The position numbers and the translations under genes are program-made. This document shows positions 21,569 through 35,314 of a stretch of DNA of 64,000 bases, in pieces. Source of the stretch: Hyalella azteca. Its lineage: Eukaryota > Arthropoda > Malacostraca > Amphipoda > Hyalellidae. The stretch covers positions 1 through 64,000 of the forward strand of contig NW_025936509.1 of assembly GCF_000764305.2 (NCBI RefSeq), given 5' to 3'. The notes below the pieces were generated by a model, which had not been told where the DNA came from, did no database searches, and worked only from the letters and a program-made list of their open reading frames with translations. Each line of letters starts with the position of its first letter. The first letter of the stretch is position 1.

Positions 21569-24411
21569 AGCGCACTTAATTTCATGCACTCGGGCTTTGC
21601 AAATCGAAATTTTTTCTGTCATCAGAGGCCCGACAAATTCCAGCTCACAAGAAATTCCTCACTTGCCTGCAATTTTGGCGTGACGCTTCGACTTATTTTC
21701 CGCCCTTCCTCACCGCGAGCTCTACAAAGCTCCCACTAAATTGCCTTTTATTAATATCACCTCAGGGAGAGACTGCGCTGTAATTTTGCAGTCTCTTCAA
21801 ATGGCCACACTTGTGAAATAATTATGTTTTTTTTCTTTTTGTATTCATCAGCCTCTAATTAAGTGCGTTTAATAAAATTAACTTAAGAATTTTTCTTTGC
21901 ACGGAAACAATCGAATTCACTAATTGGCACATTTAATGCGTTAGTGTCGAAATACTTGATAAGCCCTGAATTATATTGATGTGCAGACACCGCATCACGA
22001 ACTCAATCTCAATTTGCTAGTTTGGCGTCAATAGTTGTTTTTAAATTAATGACAGTTCGAAAAAACAATCTTCATTCGAAGCATTCACGGTTGAGTTAAT
22101 GGTTAACTTTCATTTTTTTACTGTGAAAAAAAAAAATAATTGATGACGTTCATGCCAACGACTTCAGTATATTTTAATTACGAAGCTTTGAAGATCTTTC
22201 CTGTCTTCAATAGACTCATGGGTAAAAATTTATCGCATTGAACAAAACTGGAAAGACTTGAAGACTAAATGGACCCACAGTGTTTAATGAAGTCGCGAAA
22301 CAATTGGCCGAGTTGAAAATTTTTGTCTATATATATGCCATGAAGATAAAACTTTAAGTAGTTTTTCGTATTACGAAGATAGTTTTAAGTCATGCTAAAA
22401 ATATTCTATTCAACACTTAAACTTGATATATGTAATATCGAACTTGTCTACATCACTTTTCGGGATAAGTTAAACATGCATGCAAGTAAAAATTTATAAG
22501 TCATATTAACTGAAACCTAATGCTGAATTGTTTGCATTTTTATATATATATATATTTCGTACCGTCATGCGTGGAGGCGCAGGGTTGAATGAGGCGGGTA
22601 GGCAAGTAGATTGCCAGTACGGTGTCTGCCGTCGCGATTCTCATCTACTGTGGTATAAAATTGCTTGACGTCATTTCGTCGAAAGCCGATCTCCCAGACA
22701 CAAAATGTTGTCTACAAATTAGAACGGATCGCTCAGGTACTGAAATCGTCTCATTAATATATGAACCTCTAATATGAACTGATTTTATGAAAAGCTTTTA
22801 ATAATGTGTTCAGGTTGAAAGAAGTTAAAATAGTCTGGATATAATTTCAAATACTCCAAACAACGTATCCTGGCTGATGCTGCGTTGGAACACAGTAATA
22901 ATAAATAATAAGTCGTCTTACTGCAACCAACGAAACTAATTGTAGGATATTGCTTGTACTTAAATTAGCTAATTGATTCGCAGAGTGTCAATTTTAAGTT
23001 AAATTTGAATATAAAATACTTTTGATTCAGGTTCGGGAGATGACAAATAAGCTAATAAATAGGGGTTCTCTTTAATTTTACAAACATGTTTATAATTACA
23101 AAAGTTTTGTTGACAGTGAAACATGCATGGCTTGATAACAAGGAACCATAGCATAAATCATAAAAAATTGTTTTGAAATATATTGAAACTTACAGTGTAA
23201 AATTGTCCCTAGGATTTTAGGAAGCTGCAAGCGGTTAGCGGAAGTAGTCATGTCTAAAATATGGAATAATTATGTTAGGCCGAATTCCTAATTCCAAATT
23301 ATTAATTCGGCCAAAAAGTTGACCGAATCCAAAATTTAACTTTCATACGAAATGGGTCTATGAATTTTTTTAATTACGTACGCTCCTGGCAAATGAGTCT
23401 TGAAGTCTTGGCTGGAAGTTGTTAATTTCCGCTAAATATTCAAAATATGCGTCGATACCGTTTTTCAAATTTCTCGTGTTTTCATTGAAACATATAATTC
23501 CCGAGGGCATTTTATTATCTTTTAAATACCTCGCAATTCTGTTAAAGAGATTCTAATAATCCTTGCAAATCGTTGAGCGTCGGTGATTGTGAGCCGCATA
23601 GAATGTCAAGAGTTGTCGTTCAATTGTTGCTAGGGAATCTTACAGAATTATTTAGGTCAGAGATTATCATATTTTGTTATGGTAATAGTTGAATTTACTT
23701 TTGTCTGGACTTTAGATTTTGACTATTCTAAGCTTCAGTCATTCGTGTGCTAATTATTGACTGTTGAGGAGTGAGACGCTGCAAAACTCAATTTTATATA
23801 ACGCTTGGTGAAAACTCGGTGTGCGTAAACGAACTGAACTATGTGCCTAACCTCCCTCAAAGTCGAATGAAAGAGATACGAGTCCTCAGAATTGCTAACA
23901 AAACAAAATATTTTCTCTATACAGGTTAAGGATTCAGATTTATTCATGACAAAATTTCATACGCATCCGCGCATTCCATGAATAATGATAACATCCACGC
24001 ACTTAGGACAGTTCCGAGAAGGATGTACCTAACATCCTGGATAAAATGCCATTAAATTTATGACTAAGTTAGAAACATATGAAGAATTTGATTCCTACAT
24101 TCATAGCACCGAGATATTTCTCATCTCAAACCTTAGTTTACTTATAGGATATCCTAGTCATTGGGTTGTGTAAAATTAAAGTTGTTAATGTATTTACCTG
24201 CATCTTTGTAGACAGTTGTAGTTACATAACCAAAAATTATAATAGCTGTATAAAAGCTTGGCGATCGTAAATTGCGAATAAAATAAGAATTTTTGTCGCT
24301 TTATTCTGCTTTCAAAAGCTGCCTTGCCATTCCAGCTCCAATCCTGGCCACCAGTCATTAATTGCATGTACCGAAGCCACGTTCATAGGCGGTGACGCTG
24401 GAGAGATTTAA
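21569..24411. other. Gene-free stretch
   Basis: No gene recognised. (TA)n at 22541-22555 is followed by a short GC-richer patch at 22560-22640 (GGAGGCGCAGGGTTGAATGA). Confidence 0.4.
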
Positions 24412-24705
24412 TACGATGGAGATCTCAAAGCATTGCATTGCCATTGAGTACGATAGAGTTCCCGCAGCATTGAGTACGACAGAGTTCCCGCAGCATTGGA
24501 TATATACGATAGAGTTCCCGCAGCATTGAGTACGACAGAGTTTCCGAAGCATTGAGTACGATAGAGTTCCCAAAGCATTGAGTACGATAGAGTTCCCGAA
24601 GTATTGAGTACGATAGAATTCCCGAAGCATTTCATTGGTGTAGTGTATGATAGAGATCCAGAAACATTGCTTTCATGTAGAGTACGATGGAGATCCCGAC
24701 GCTTT
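24412..24705. repeat. 26-bp minisatellite
   Basis: The unit is built from GAGTACGATAGAGTTCCCGA and AGCATT. About 11 imperfect copies that decay towards 24705. Minus-strand frames of 26-residue period are by-products. Confidence 0.92.
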
Positions 24706-24922
24706 GCGTGGATGTCGAGCGATCGCTGGAGTGGATGTGACAACGCTGGAAGGTTTAATTTAGTTGAGTGTCGGAAGACGTCAAGCTGTGTTCTCCATCT
24801 AAGCTGATACTTGAAGGCATGTTGCCTCCGATTTGAGAAAGTAGCGTCACTTCCAGGAGCGTGATGTGCATGAATCAACGTATCAGAAATACTCGATCTT
24901 TAACGGCAAATTTGTAATTACA

Positions 24923-25060
24923 CCAGGAGTAGCAGAGTGGTTATAAGGTTATACTCACCAAGATTGGAGCAGCGAGTAGTGAATTCGAAACCTGAATCCT
25001 TATAGAATCAAACGCACGTCAACATGGCCTGAACAAAGCTGACACCATTTATTATTATAT
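24923..25060 (+). mobile_element. tRNA-related sequence, probable SINE head
   Basis: An A-box match TAGCAGAGTGG at 24930 is followed 52 bases later by a B-box-like AATTCGAAACC at 24982. The spacing and the GAGTGGTTA...AGG context resemble a Ser/Leu-type tRNA with a long variable arm. The acceptor stem does not pair, and the unit runs on to an ATT-rich simple tail near 25049-25075, as in SINEs. It is not an intact tRNA gene. No second copy was found in the window. Confidence 0.4.
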
Positions 25061-27089
25061 TATTGTTGTCATTGTTGGCGTTGAAATACGCCAAAGCTGA
25101 CCTTAACCGTCGCGAGTGGGATGGAAATGTCTATCACCTTCAACATTAAAACACTGACCATCAACAGCATATCTTTTAACAGAAGCTCATTAATTCTTGA
25201 CGACGCACCAGTAACATTTTTCTCCGACTTAGACATGCTGTAAGTTGCTGAAAGTCCCACAAATATTTCTGTTCATATGATGGAAGGATATTCGAAGAGC
25301 AGCCTCTTGGCATCTTGCAAGCTCGGTATGGCTCGGCTCTGCCAACCCTTGTCGAACTCTTGGGCGACCATAAAGTTGGAAAAGGTATTTTAACCAGAAA
25401 TTTATTTCGATCGGGTGAAGAAGCATACCCCGAACAACTTTAAGCCGAACCCTACCTAAACAAAATTTAAGGTATGCGTAAGACTGCCCAGAGTCGCTAT
25501 AGTTGGGTTAAAGCTATTCTGGGTCTGCTTGGCCACTCGACCGCAATTGCGACTAGTCAGAGTCGCCTTGCCGACTTTATATACTGTCTCCTGAGAGTAT
25601 AGCAAGAGTGGGCTTGGCCAAGCCTATAAACTGCCCAGAGGCTGTTTATAAACTGCCCTTCCAGCCCACAACAGATGGCAGTGGGTAGAAGCCTTCCGGA
25701 GGTTCATGGGCGAGCTTGTCTGCCCCTGCATTACCAAATATATGCCAGAATTCATTCGGTGTGAGGATACGTACGTGTCTGTTTTGTTAATCGTCAGCAT
25801 TCGTTCTCGACTGCTAAAATTTACGATTTAAACAATCACAAAAACTTCATATATGCATTTTGTTAATATAAAAGAAAATCAGTGCGTCGTTCTTTCACCG
25901 GACTTCACTTGAGCTAAGTGTAATTTAATCTCGTATTAAATCTTCACTATTTACCGATGTCGATTACTCTGCTATACTGGGTATGTAGACAATTGAATGT
26001 TCTCTATTGGAGTAAATGCTAACAAATAAGGTTGCATAGAGTAGAGGCCGTTATCAGTTAATTCAATACAATAGGTAATTAATAGCATCATCGTTTAATC
26101 ACTTTAATCATCGTCACTTTTTGCATTATTTTTTTCGGTTGTGAGGGAAAAATATTTTTCCCACGAGCATTATTAACCATGATTCTGAGTTTTCTTAGAA
26201 TTCTCTTTGTATTCAGCGAGTTACAGAAACAAGCATTGACATAAATCACGTATAAATTCAATTGCCCTTCCCTTCCTCTCATTGCGGAGGAAGGGGAAAA
26301 GGGGGGGCGATTTTTTATCACATTGTCAGACTCGGCTAGACCTGCCCCGGATACGGGGACGATCCCCATGCGAACCGCTCAGCAGTCGCCAGAGTCGGGA
26401 CCAGACTCTCGCAGCTGTCTGACTTGGGATCGGATTGTTGACCAAAAAGCAGACATAGAGAAGCTGATTTCCGTGATTCACTACTCCTAGTAGTCCCTAT
26501 TTCCGAGTCACGGCCGGCTCTAAATTTTCTAAGGAAAGGCGGTATCCGAATTTTTTAGGGCTGTTAGCTTAGTTTTTTTGCTGCTTATAATCTGACGGCT
26601 GCGAATCTAATTTCTTTTGGCGCGCATTAAATGCTTATGGTTATCTTTGTTATTTTTCCTCTGATGATTGAATTGGGATTCAATGCCCTTTCCTAACCGA
26701 GCGAATATTTGTAAACAGTTAAATTAGTTTCGATTTCTGGTCTCCAGGGCTTATTTAATATTTTATTATTCAAGCCCCTTCTGAACCGTCTAAGGTTTTA
26801 ATAAAGATACATTGCGGAAGTTGAGCCATGAGAAACAAAGGAACAAACGGACCTACAAAGTGTTCAAAAACTGCATATATTAACGATAAAACCACGAAAC
26901 AATGGCTGAAACTTCCGCGTATCCATCTGTAGCTCTCCAAAGAATAACGGCACAGGTCATAGTTAATGGTCTCTTGGTACCGGTGCCTGCAGGGCCTAGC
27001 ATTTTGCTGCTATTTTCCATGCCATGAGATTTTATTACGTGTCACATGTTGCTTAGGCGAAGTATGGCTGGGCTTCGGGCAGCGTTTGT
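25061..27089. other. Gene-free stretch
   Basis: No gene recognised. 25480-25680 repeats CAGAGTCGC and CTGCCCAGAG-type words and may be an old repeat. 26280-26420 is GC-richer (GACGATCCCCATGCGAACCG) with a G-run at about 26300. Confidence 0.35.
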
Positions 27090-27358
27090 GGTGAGACATG
27101 GATGTTGTGGATGTTGCAAGAGAGGATTACCGCTTTAGAGTTGCCGAGACAATGATGTTGTGGATGTTGTAACTCTCCTAATGGCGAAATCTCAACGGCT
27201 CTGTTACTACAACCGATGTTGTAAGAGAAGTTGAGGTTAGTTGAGTTGCCGAGACATTGATGTTGTGAATGTTGTAAGAGAAGTTCGGTGTTGTAGCGTT
27301 GCCGGGACATTGATGTCGTGGATGTTGTAAGAGAAGTTTAGCGCTGTAGAGTTGATAC
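27090..27358. repeat. 53/54-bp minisatellite
   Basis: GAGACATTGATGTTGTGGAT-type words recur at about 27092, 27146, 27251 and 27304, each followed by GTTGTAAGAGAAGTT. Five or so imperfect copies. Confidence 0.85.
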
Positions 27359-28413
27359 TTGAAGTCGAGGTATCATAGATGTAATTCAAGAAAATTGTTT
27401 TGAATTGATGCTTGGTTATCAATTGAGTTGAGCAAATTTTCGATTTTCTGCAAAGAAACTAAATCTTGACAGCAAATAAATCAATCTCCTCGGAAAATTT
27501 TTCACAAGCAAGCATCAACTCTATTATGGAACTTAAAATTTTTTATATAATATTTGAACAGGTTTCATAAATGCTCTAGTGGACTAACAGAACACTAATT
27601 CAAGTAAAAAATACGATAGTTTTAAATCGTCAACATATATTTGATAGTCGATTTTTCGTTGAACAGGAGTGAATTTTTAAAACAATTTATAATTGTTGCC
27701 TGCAGGAGTGGATTAAATTTTCTCACATGAAAACACATTGAAGAATTCCTAGCCTGGCTTAATTACATTTCTCTCCAGTCACTTCTTTCTTCATTTCTTA
27801 TAAATTGCGAGCAAGCATTGGTCGCAGGATTTTTCTAATTCAATGTCAAGCTCATTTTCATTGGAAATTCTTCCACTCTCAATTAATTCAGAAAGTTTTT
27901 CCTCGTGTCAACTGTTTTTGCCAATTTTTAAAACACGACCGAGAGAAAGGAAATGCAGATAACTATTGGCTTGGAAATTTTGAAATTTGTTCGTTGAATG
28001 AAAAGTGCTGAGCGGAGATTCAAAATATGATTCAGTATTTGGAAATCTTTGCGAAGGGAGAATGGCTAAATAAAATACTTGTTTTTTACAAGACTTGTCC
28101 CAGTGAAATTATTAGAAGTTCCCTGCTGATTTCCATGCTCGTCAAGGAAAAATTCAGCTTCTACATACATTAGAAAAAAATACATTATAAAAATATATTT
28201 AAAAATCCTTGTATGCTCTTCTATCGTTCTTCCACATTTGAAAAATCCAGCGTGCCAGCGGGATTCAATGCTCGACGCTTTAGCATTTAAATGAAGTGCG
28301 ATGCGTCAGTTGTTCAGTTGTAATAAAATAGCGGAAGAAAATCTTTGTCAAGTAGTCATGCTAATATAAACCTACAGTGCGTGCGCATTCTGGCATTGTT
28401 CGGCCAGCGTATT
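27359..28413. other. Gene-free stretch
   Basis: No gene recognised. Confidence 0.35.
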
Positions 28414-28556
28414 GTGGCATCACTGAGAACATCTTCTGCCTGGAATGTGATGAATTGGGCATACAGTACATGCCTGGATAAAATGTTATGCCAATGTTGT
28501 GGCATCGTTGAAAAAATTCTTTGACTGGAATGTAATGTTTTGGGCATCCAGTGCAA
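28414..28556. repeat. Two-copy 85-bp direct repeat
   Basis: GTGGCATCACTGAGAACATC at 28414 and GTGGCATCGTTGAAAAAATT at 28499 each lead into a shared CTGGAATGTRATG...TTGGGCATMCAGT stretch. Confidence 0.75.
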
Positions 28557-30503
28557 GTCTTCACATTATTTTTAAGTAGATATGTAAGTCAGCCGTACCT
28601 CGAAGTACAAAGAAATTGTTGGGATTTTAACGGTTGTTAAGAAAAAGTAACGATTGAAGGATTGTTCTTGGAAAATTTTTTTAAGCGAAATTCAATGGTT
28701 CGAAGTACATTCAACTGTATTTAATTTCGGGGAGAATAAATATTCTCACCACTGTTCATGCACCAAACTACCTTTTTCTTTACTGTTTCACAATGGTCTG
28801 CGTTGCTGATGGAATGCTCATTCAATAATGGTGGATATCATCAATTGCTCTACTCCTGGTGTCAGTTTGATACGAAATCGTCTTTTCGCGGTTCTCTTCA
28901 TTTCTTCCATTAATTGCAGCTATTAATCCAATCATCATGCAAACGTATTCATTTTGATAGCCTTCTCAATACGTGGAGGGCTTAATTGAATTTTTAATAT
29001 TCTTCAGCATCAGAAAGCGTGAAAATGATTACAGTTTTTTTGTTGGTTTTTGTATCATGAAATGAATTTTTTTATTTCAATTTAATGAATAACCCCTAAA
29101 GACTATGCAAGATTATATAAAAAATTATATTTTTCTTCATAAAGTCTCCTCTGGAAATGCAATGTCAGGTTAAGAGGAAAGCAATTCTCCGTTTGCATTC
29201 ACATAGGCTAAGATGAGAGACCATTCTGCCCCTGGAAATGGTGAAGCTCAGATGCCGAACATTTACTTGCATGCATTATTAGCAGGCAAAGTAAGTCTGG
29301 ACATTTATTCAGGCTTTACAAGCGAGTGAAAAGGAGGGTGCAGTTTGCTCGAGGGATGTATCGTTGATCCTAGTAGGAGTCTTGAATATATGTGAATATT
29401 TTTCAATGAATTTATGAGTATTGTATTTGTTAGTTGTACATGATGGGACTGCTTAATGCTTAGCGAGAAAGCAAAGTAAGAAATATTCATGGCATTCATA
29501 GATTATCCTTAATTCAAAGCTCTACTTCAGGATAATTTCGCTTCAATTTCCTTGACCGATAAATAAAATATACTCTCGTATTCAATATTAAAGTACTCTC
29601 AATTTTATATCAATCTCTAAATTTTATGAATTAATTATAAAATTACTCTCGTAATTAAGTACTCCCATTTGCCCTCTCAGCCACTGTATTCTACGACTTC
29701 CCACCAACTACAAAATTCCCTTGAAAAGCAATATATTATCCAAAGAGAAAATAATTTGGGTTGAGGCAGGCTAATTTTTTAAATTTTAATTATATTTTAA
29801 ATTATACTGCAAAAAAACAACGACTCGGGGTAATTTTTGTCATCAAAAAGACCATCTAATTCAAGAAACTGATTTAGAAGACGAATTTTTTGCGACGTTG
29901 AGGTTAGGCGCAATTCACTTCATATATTATTCCCCACAGAGTGCCAAATTAATGCCGACCACTAAAATTCTGATAACTGAGAAATTTGCAAAGCTGAATT
30001 TCATATTGATATTAGTAATATAAATATTTATATAATTGATATCATTATATATCATATACATTTAATTAAACGTAAATTTAGAGTCGTTAGAGTCGTTATC
30101 TCTCATTTGTCAATTCCATCAGGAACAAAAATTTTTTCTAAAACTCATCTTTTTTATTTGAATCATATTTACTTTCACCTGTCCATTATCTGAATTCTAA
30201 ATCACACTATCAGAATAAATTATTTCAGCTTTCACGAGTTTTGAAAAACCGAAATGGTTTTAAACTAACTTCAAATTGCTTTGCGGGTTTGTGGACAAAG
30301 GTGTTAATTTATCGATCCAATGAATGCGTTTTATCGTAGAAATTATTCGATATGTAAATTAAGAAGTTAACCTATGGAGAATTGTTTCGTATTTTATTTT
30401 AGACATCACAGCTAGATTGTTTTTCCGCGTAATTTTTCTTTTGACCTCTACGAGTAATTTGAAGTGTCTTGATGTTTTCAGATATCATAACATGACGAGT
30501 TGA
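28557..30503. other. Gene-free stretch
   Basis: No gene, RNA or transposon end recognised. AT-rich unique sequence. Confidence 0.35.
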
Positions 30504-30686
30504 AAGGAAACACTGCTCCAGCAACTGAATGAGCATTCGAAAGACACTCTGGCCTTTGATCTCATGTCGCTGAGGAACTCGATACCTAGGCTTTTTGTGC
30601 CTCTTCTTGATCCGGGAAGATCTGAGAGCTTGAGAGCTTTACGCGACACATTTGAACACGATGACAGAGTTGTTGGAGGCCAATAG
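30504..30686 (+). other. Isolated open frame, possible exon or transposon fragment
   Basis: A 60-codon plus-strand frame without an early ATG runs from just after a TGA at 30501 to TAG at 30684. It has protein-like composition (for example DTLAFDLMSLRNSIPRLFVP and RALRDTFEHDDRVVGG). The nearest AG acceptor in frame is after CTCCAG at about 30520. I do not recognise the family, and no adjacent exon was found. It may be a decayed mobile-element fragment. Confidence 0.2.
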
Positions 30687-30699
30687 AAGGCCGATGAAT

Positions 30700-30995
30700 T
30701 CGGCTCTAATATGGCCACGATTTTCGTGTGAGATTAATAACAGGAGGACGTCAGCTGACATGCCGCCTATCGCGGCTCTAATTCCGCTCCGATTTCAATG
30801 TCAGTTTAACAACTGGAGTCCGTCAGTCCAACTGTTTTGGGCTCTAATTTGGCTCCGATTCGACTTTAACCCGGCACAAGTTCGGCTCCAAATTTAATGT
30901 GAGCTTAGTAACAGAAGGGGTCAGCCGGAGTGCCGCAAATCTCGGCTCTAATTCGACTCCGATTTTCATATGACATCATAAGAAGGGAACGTCAG
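30700..30995. repeat. Degenerate tandem repeat around CGGCTCTAATTCGGCTCCGA
   Basis: Imperfect copies of GGCTCTAAT...CTCCGATTT followed by TTAATAACAGGAGGACGTCAG-like words occur near 30702, 30774, 30839 and 30943. Spacing is irregular (65-105). Confidence 0.7.
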
Positions 30996-32864
30996 CCAGA
31001 TAAAATTCACTTCTCAGTTCCAGAGCGTCCCAGTTTCATGATGGCCACAAAGGTTTCTTGTGGGAGGTAGTGACGAAGCATCGATCGTCTTTGATGAGCA
31101 CGAAATTAGTTCGTTTCTTCTCGGCGGCGACTTAGGTTGCCCTGACTGAACCATGCTGTATTTTTAGTCTGCTCGGGAGTTACCAGTCAAATAAAAGAAA
31201 ATTTTTACTCTATAACTCATTTACTATCAATGTTATTGCTAAAATTTCTATAAAATCCAGCCTCTTACTTCGGCTTAAAAGGAAGCAATATCGAAATTTC
31301 CCTTATTCTTCTTGAGTGGAATAGAGGCTTCTTCTTGAAAAGTTTCTTGAAACAAGAATTGATTTTTTTCGACAAAAATATTTTTAGCAAGCGTTTACTG
31401 AAATGAAGTCGCTAATATGGATCTTCTCGTGCGGAGGATGTCTTTGGATAAAATTTGAGGATCTTGCTCTATTTTCTCGTCAGTTCGACAGCTGCTGTAA
31501 TCAACAGGGCTGATCAGTCAGTTTCTTTTTTCCTTTCTGCTTCGGATTTTGTTATGGGGGAATAATGGCTTTATGCAGAATATACACCAAAATTCAGAAA
31601 ATTCAATTTATTTTCATTATTCTCAGCCGTTGAGTCAGTTTGTTTGCTTGTTTGATTTTCCAGCCTTTATCCTGTTACTTTCCCCAGAGTCATTCTTGCT
31701 GAGTTAGCTGACCTGAAGGTCTGAATGACCTGCCAGTTTTTACCTCTTTTTTCCTCAGTAAACGAATTCTCTGAAGAACCCGACACTAAGCTGGGCAGTT
31801 TTCTTTGTCTAGGTCGTTTCCGTTAAAGTGCTCTAGAGAAGAAGTATCTAGCCGGCGCAAGCGCAACTTGTGAACTGGCACAGGCAACTTGGTTTTCTCG
31901 TTGTGTTAGAGCCGCGATTTGTTTTCCTAATTGTTGCCACTTATTTTCGGTTAACGGGCAAACTTGAAATTTATTCTGGCGGAAATTCCTGCCTGCTTAC
32001 AATTATGTCTAGAAATCATCGGCATTAAATTCTAGTGCACAGATTGGCAGAAGATAATGGCATTTATATTCATGGGCTTTGAAAGCTTCGAAGACGATAG
32101 CAAACATATCATTTTTGTAGTGAATTTAATTGTTTTTAAAGGTATTTAGTTATACTGAATAAATTGTAATAAATTTAATGAGATGCTTGGCTATGATGTC
32201 TTAGGGCTCTGGAGAAATAAAGAAATTATTAATCATATCAAGCGTGCATTAATTTTCTTGGGGTTAATGTATAAAGTTGTTCTTGAAATAGCCGAAAACT
32301 TTATTTGTTATAACGAGAACTGCAGTAGTTGCAACTGAAATCAACGGATTTTGCAAATATTGTTCCCCAATTCGACTGTGCCTTAATTTCATCGGGTTGT
32401 TTTATTATCCTTGTTTGTGACGTAGAATATTATCGTTTTTTCTTTTGTTGTATGGGTTCATATGTAGTGATATGAATACTTACAATTGCTAACAAATATC
32501 AACACCTTTTTATTTTAATAAAATGTTGTCTATTCTACTAGATGATAATTTCAAAATCCACTTTGTTTAATGTAATGAATCAACATTTTCTTTTTGATTT
32601 TTAAAATTTAGTTTTTTATCGATTTTTCTGATAACGAAATTTCCTTTAAAGAAGGAATTTCATTTCTTTCATGAGCCAGAATTCAATTCACTTGAAAATT
32701 TCAGAGCATTCGGCTTCCTATAAATCCTTCACTAGAACGGACATCTAATTTCCAGCTTTCCTTCGCGCCCTGACGATCGTAGATTGCAGGGAAAATCATG
32801 CGGCAGAGAGGAGAGTTTCACTGCTAAAAGCGTTCGAATTTCTTTTTGATTTGGTTGTTTGTGT
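30996..32864. other. Gene-free stretch
   Basis: No gene recognised on either strand. Confidence 0.35.
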
Positions 32865-33243
32865 TGTTGGGGCTCTCAGAACACCCAACTAGCCTACATG
32901 ATCGTATTGGTACTGGATATTTATGAATACTTATTAAAACACTCTATTAACACAGTTTCAAATGAACTTATTTGAATAATCAATAAATAATATCAGCACA
33001 TCGACACTTCACTTCATCTTGGATGCTTGCTTGCGAGACTACGTCTTGACCTTAGTTGAACTCTTGGATTCGAGTCTAACTGTAGATCTGAGGCTTTCAT
33101 CCGCTCCTGCTTTCCACGACAGAATAATCCTATCACATCATCCTCCCGCACTTAGCCTTCAGTAAACTCCAAACTAAAATGACAATTTAAAATTCCGGAC
33201 TGCAAACAAATTATACAATCAATACTCCGACAGTCACCTAACA
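32865..33243. mobile_element. LTR-like remnant, inverted relative of 46170-46260
   Basis: It starts TGTTGGGGCTCTCAGAACAC and ends near CACCTAACA, as LTRs often do. No clean target-site duplication was found. 33100-33190 (CTTTCCACGACAGAATAAT, CGCACTTAGCCTTC, AAACTAAAATGAC) matches the reverse complement of 46175-46260, which lies upstream of the BEL/Pao remnant. This suggests both are terminal sequences of one LTR family. Confidence 0.45.
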
Positions 33244-33273
33244 ACTGTTTCTATCTCTTACAGTGTTTTGCGA

Positions 33274-33418
33274 CGTGAGGCAAGCGAAGAGTTACTTGTG
33301 AGCCCAGCAAATGACCAAGAGCTACGTGAGAGGCCAGCAAACAGGATAGAGTTACTTGTGAGGCCAGCAAATGGCCAAGAGTTACGTGAGAGGCCAGCAA
33401 ACAGGATAGAGTTACTTA
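33274..33418. repeat. 60-bp tandem repeat of two 30-bp subunits
   Basis: The period is exactly 60. Subunits GAGTTACTTGTGAGGCCAGC and GAGTTACGTGAGAGGCCAGC alternate, with AAATGGCCAA or AAACAGGATA after them. Confidence 0.92.
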
Positions 33419-33924
33419 TATGACAAAATCCTCGAAATGACTAACTATAAATTTGAATAGTTTTTTATACCTAATATATACAATTTATATAGAAGGCAGA
33501 TTGTATTGGAAATAATATATAACCATGTATCGCATACATATGTATGCTAGACAAGTAAATGATAACTCTCAGGCACCAATATTAGAAATTTCTAGCAGTA
33601 AATAACGAATGAAATTTTATATTTAAATTTTTTCCCGGTTGCCTTATCACCTCTCCGTATGTTAGACGGCCACTATGGCATTTTATATTAGGGATTGAAT
33701 TATTTAGGAGAATTTTCTGGTAATCAACTAAATGTAAAATATAAATAACTGATGGCATTATAAGCAGAAGCTATGAACAAACTGCAGAAGGGTAGAAATG
33801 CACTGCACAAATAAAACGTATGGTCTTAAAAGGAATGCCTAGAATGACATTGACATCCGCACAATGAAATACGCGGATCATTAAACCGCGTTAGGGTAAG
33901 GTGGGGTTGTGGGGGTGAAAACTC
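33419..33924. other. Gene-free stretch
   Basis: No gene recognised. Confidence 0.35.
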
Positions 33925-34082
33925 CTGCGTTGACAGGGGTTCAGCTGAAAAAAACCTGCGTAGGCAAGGGAATAGTGGGCTGAAAAAAACCTGGTGTAGG
34001 CCAGGGGTATAGTGGCTAAAAAAAACCCTGGTAGGCAAGAGCATAGTGGGCTGAAAAAAACTTTCGTAGGCAAGAAAATGTA
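33925..34082. repeat. Degenerate tandem repeat, about 38-45 bp
   Basis: Copies of GGCTGAAAAAAACCTGCGTA followed by GGCAAGGGAATAGT recur four times with small indels. The minus-strand Phe-rich frames are by-products. Confidence 0.8.
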
Positions 34083-35314
34083 GTATGCTGCATACAATGC
34101 TCCTGTGTAGCATTTTTTGGAGGTTTTGTCGCCGCAAAGCTCCAGTGCGTAAAAGCAGAGTTCAATGCATAAAGTTTATATAGCAGCGTCTTTTATGCCC
34201 CATGCATAAGGCTTAAATTTGGCAAATTTCTGTTTAAAATATTGATGTAAAATATCACAAATCTTTATCTGCCAACACAATTTGAAAAAAATAACAGCAC
34301 AAATTTTTACTGACGACCGCAATTGAAAAATAATTTTTTTTCAATTGTGTTATTTTTTATTTTCGGAAGTTGTCCGAAAAAAAAATTTACAGTCGTGACC
34401 CTAATGACTATGCGAATTCCTCTCTACGGCTCGAATGGTGAATTTTTCGATAATTCTGCCGCAGAGTTCAGTCACCATGTTTAAGTGAATCTTGATCGAA
34501 GGTCGAAGCCTGGAGCAAACCTCTACCAAGGATTTTTTTTAAATCAGTCAACGCGGTTTGAATGTTCAAAGACTGGAGGAAGGCCCTATGAGATTTTGTC
34601 TGAATATCGACGCTTTTTTGCCCTTGTGTAGATCATTTTGAACCAGTTTGATAGAAAACAGGGTGTATCAGTGCTACGTGTATCACAAGAAGTGTACGTG
34701 TATCATCACTATGTATCATCACTATGAATGAGACATCAGGTCTCATTCATATTTTTTAGTGAACGCCTTGAACCGAAAGTGAAATTTCACCTTACCTCAC
34801 CGAGTTTACTTTATCTTGCGACTTGTCAATCTTATTTGAGAGACATCGAAGATAACGTTCACCATTGCGGTCTGTTTGTCCAATAAATAGTCATTGTCCA
34901 TTCGCTGGGTTATAATTGTGTTTTTTAAACATAAAAATTTTATAATTAGTATCGTATTTTTTTTATTTAATATTATTGTATAAGGAGCCATTGTAGAAAG
35001 ACCTATTCCTGTATCTTCATTAGTCACTGTATATAGTGTATGAAATATTCATTGTATGAATAATTATTCTCTATTTGAACATGACTTTCAACAACGGAGT
35101 CTACAAATTTTCAGGCTTGGCGACCGTTGTTTAGCGTTCCCGTAACATCGTGAAAAGGAATTTTCTTTTTTGATGAGAACATCACTGCGACAAGTTCAGG
35201 TTCTATTTTCTTTTTAAATTCGAAACAACCGAAATCGCCCCTAAAAATATTTTCCATATTCTTTTCCTAGAAAAACAGATCAAACGAAGTGTCTAATGTT
35301 ACAGTCAGAAAAAT
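34083..35314. other. Gene-free stretch with short hairpins
   Basis: No gene recognised. ATGAATGAGAC at about 34724 pairs with GTCTCATTCAT across five bases. 34318-34350 is a palindromic CAATTGAAAAAT/TTTTTTCAATTG tract. Confidence 0.35.
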
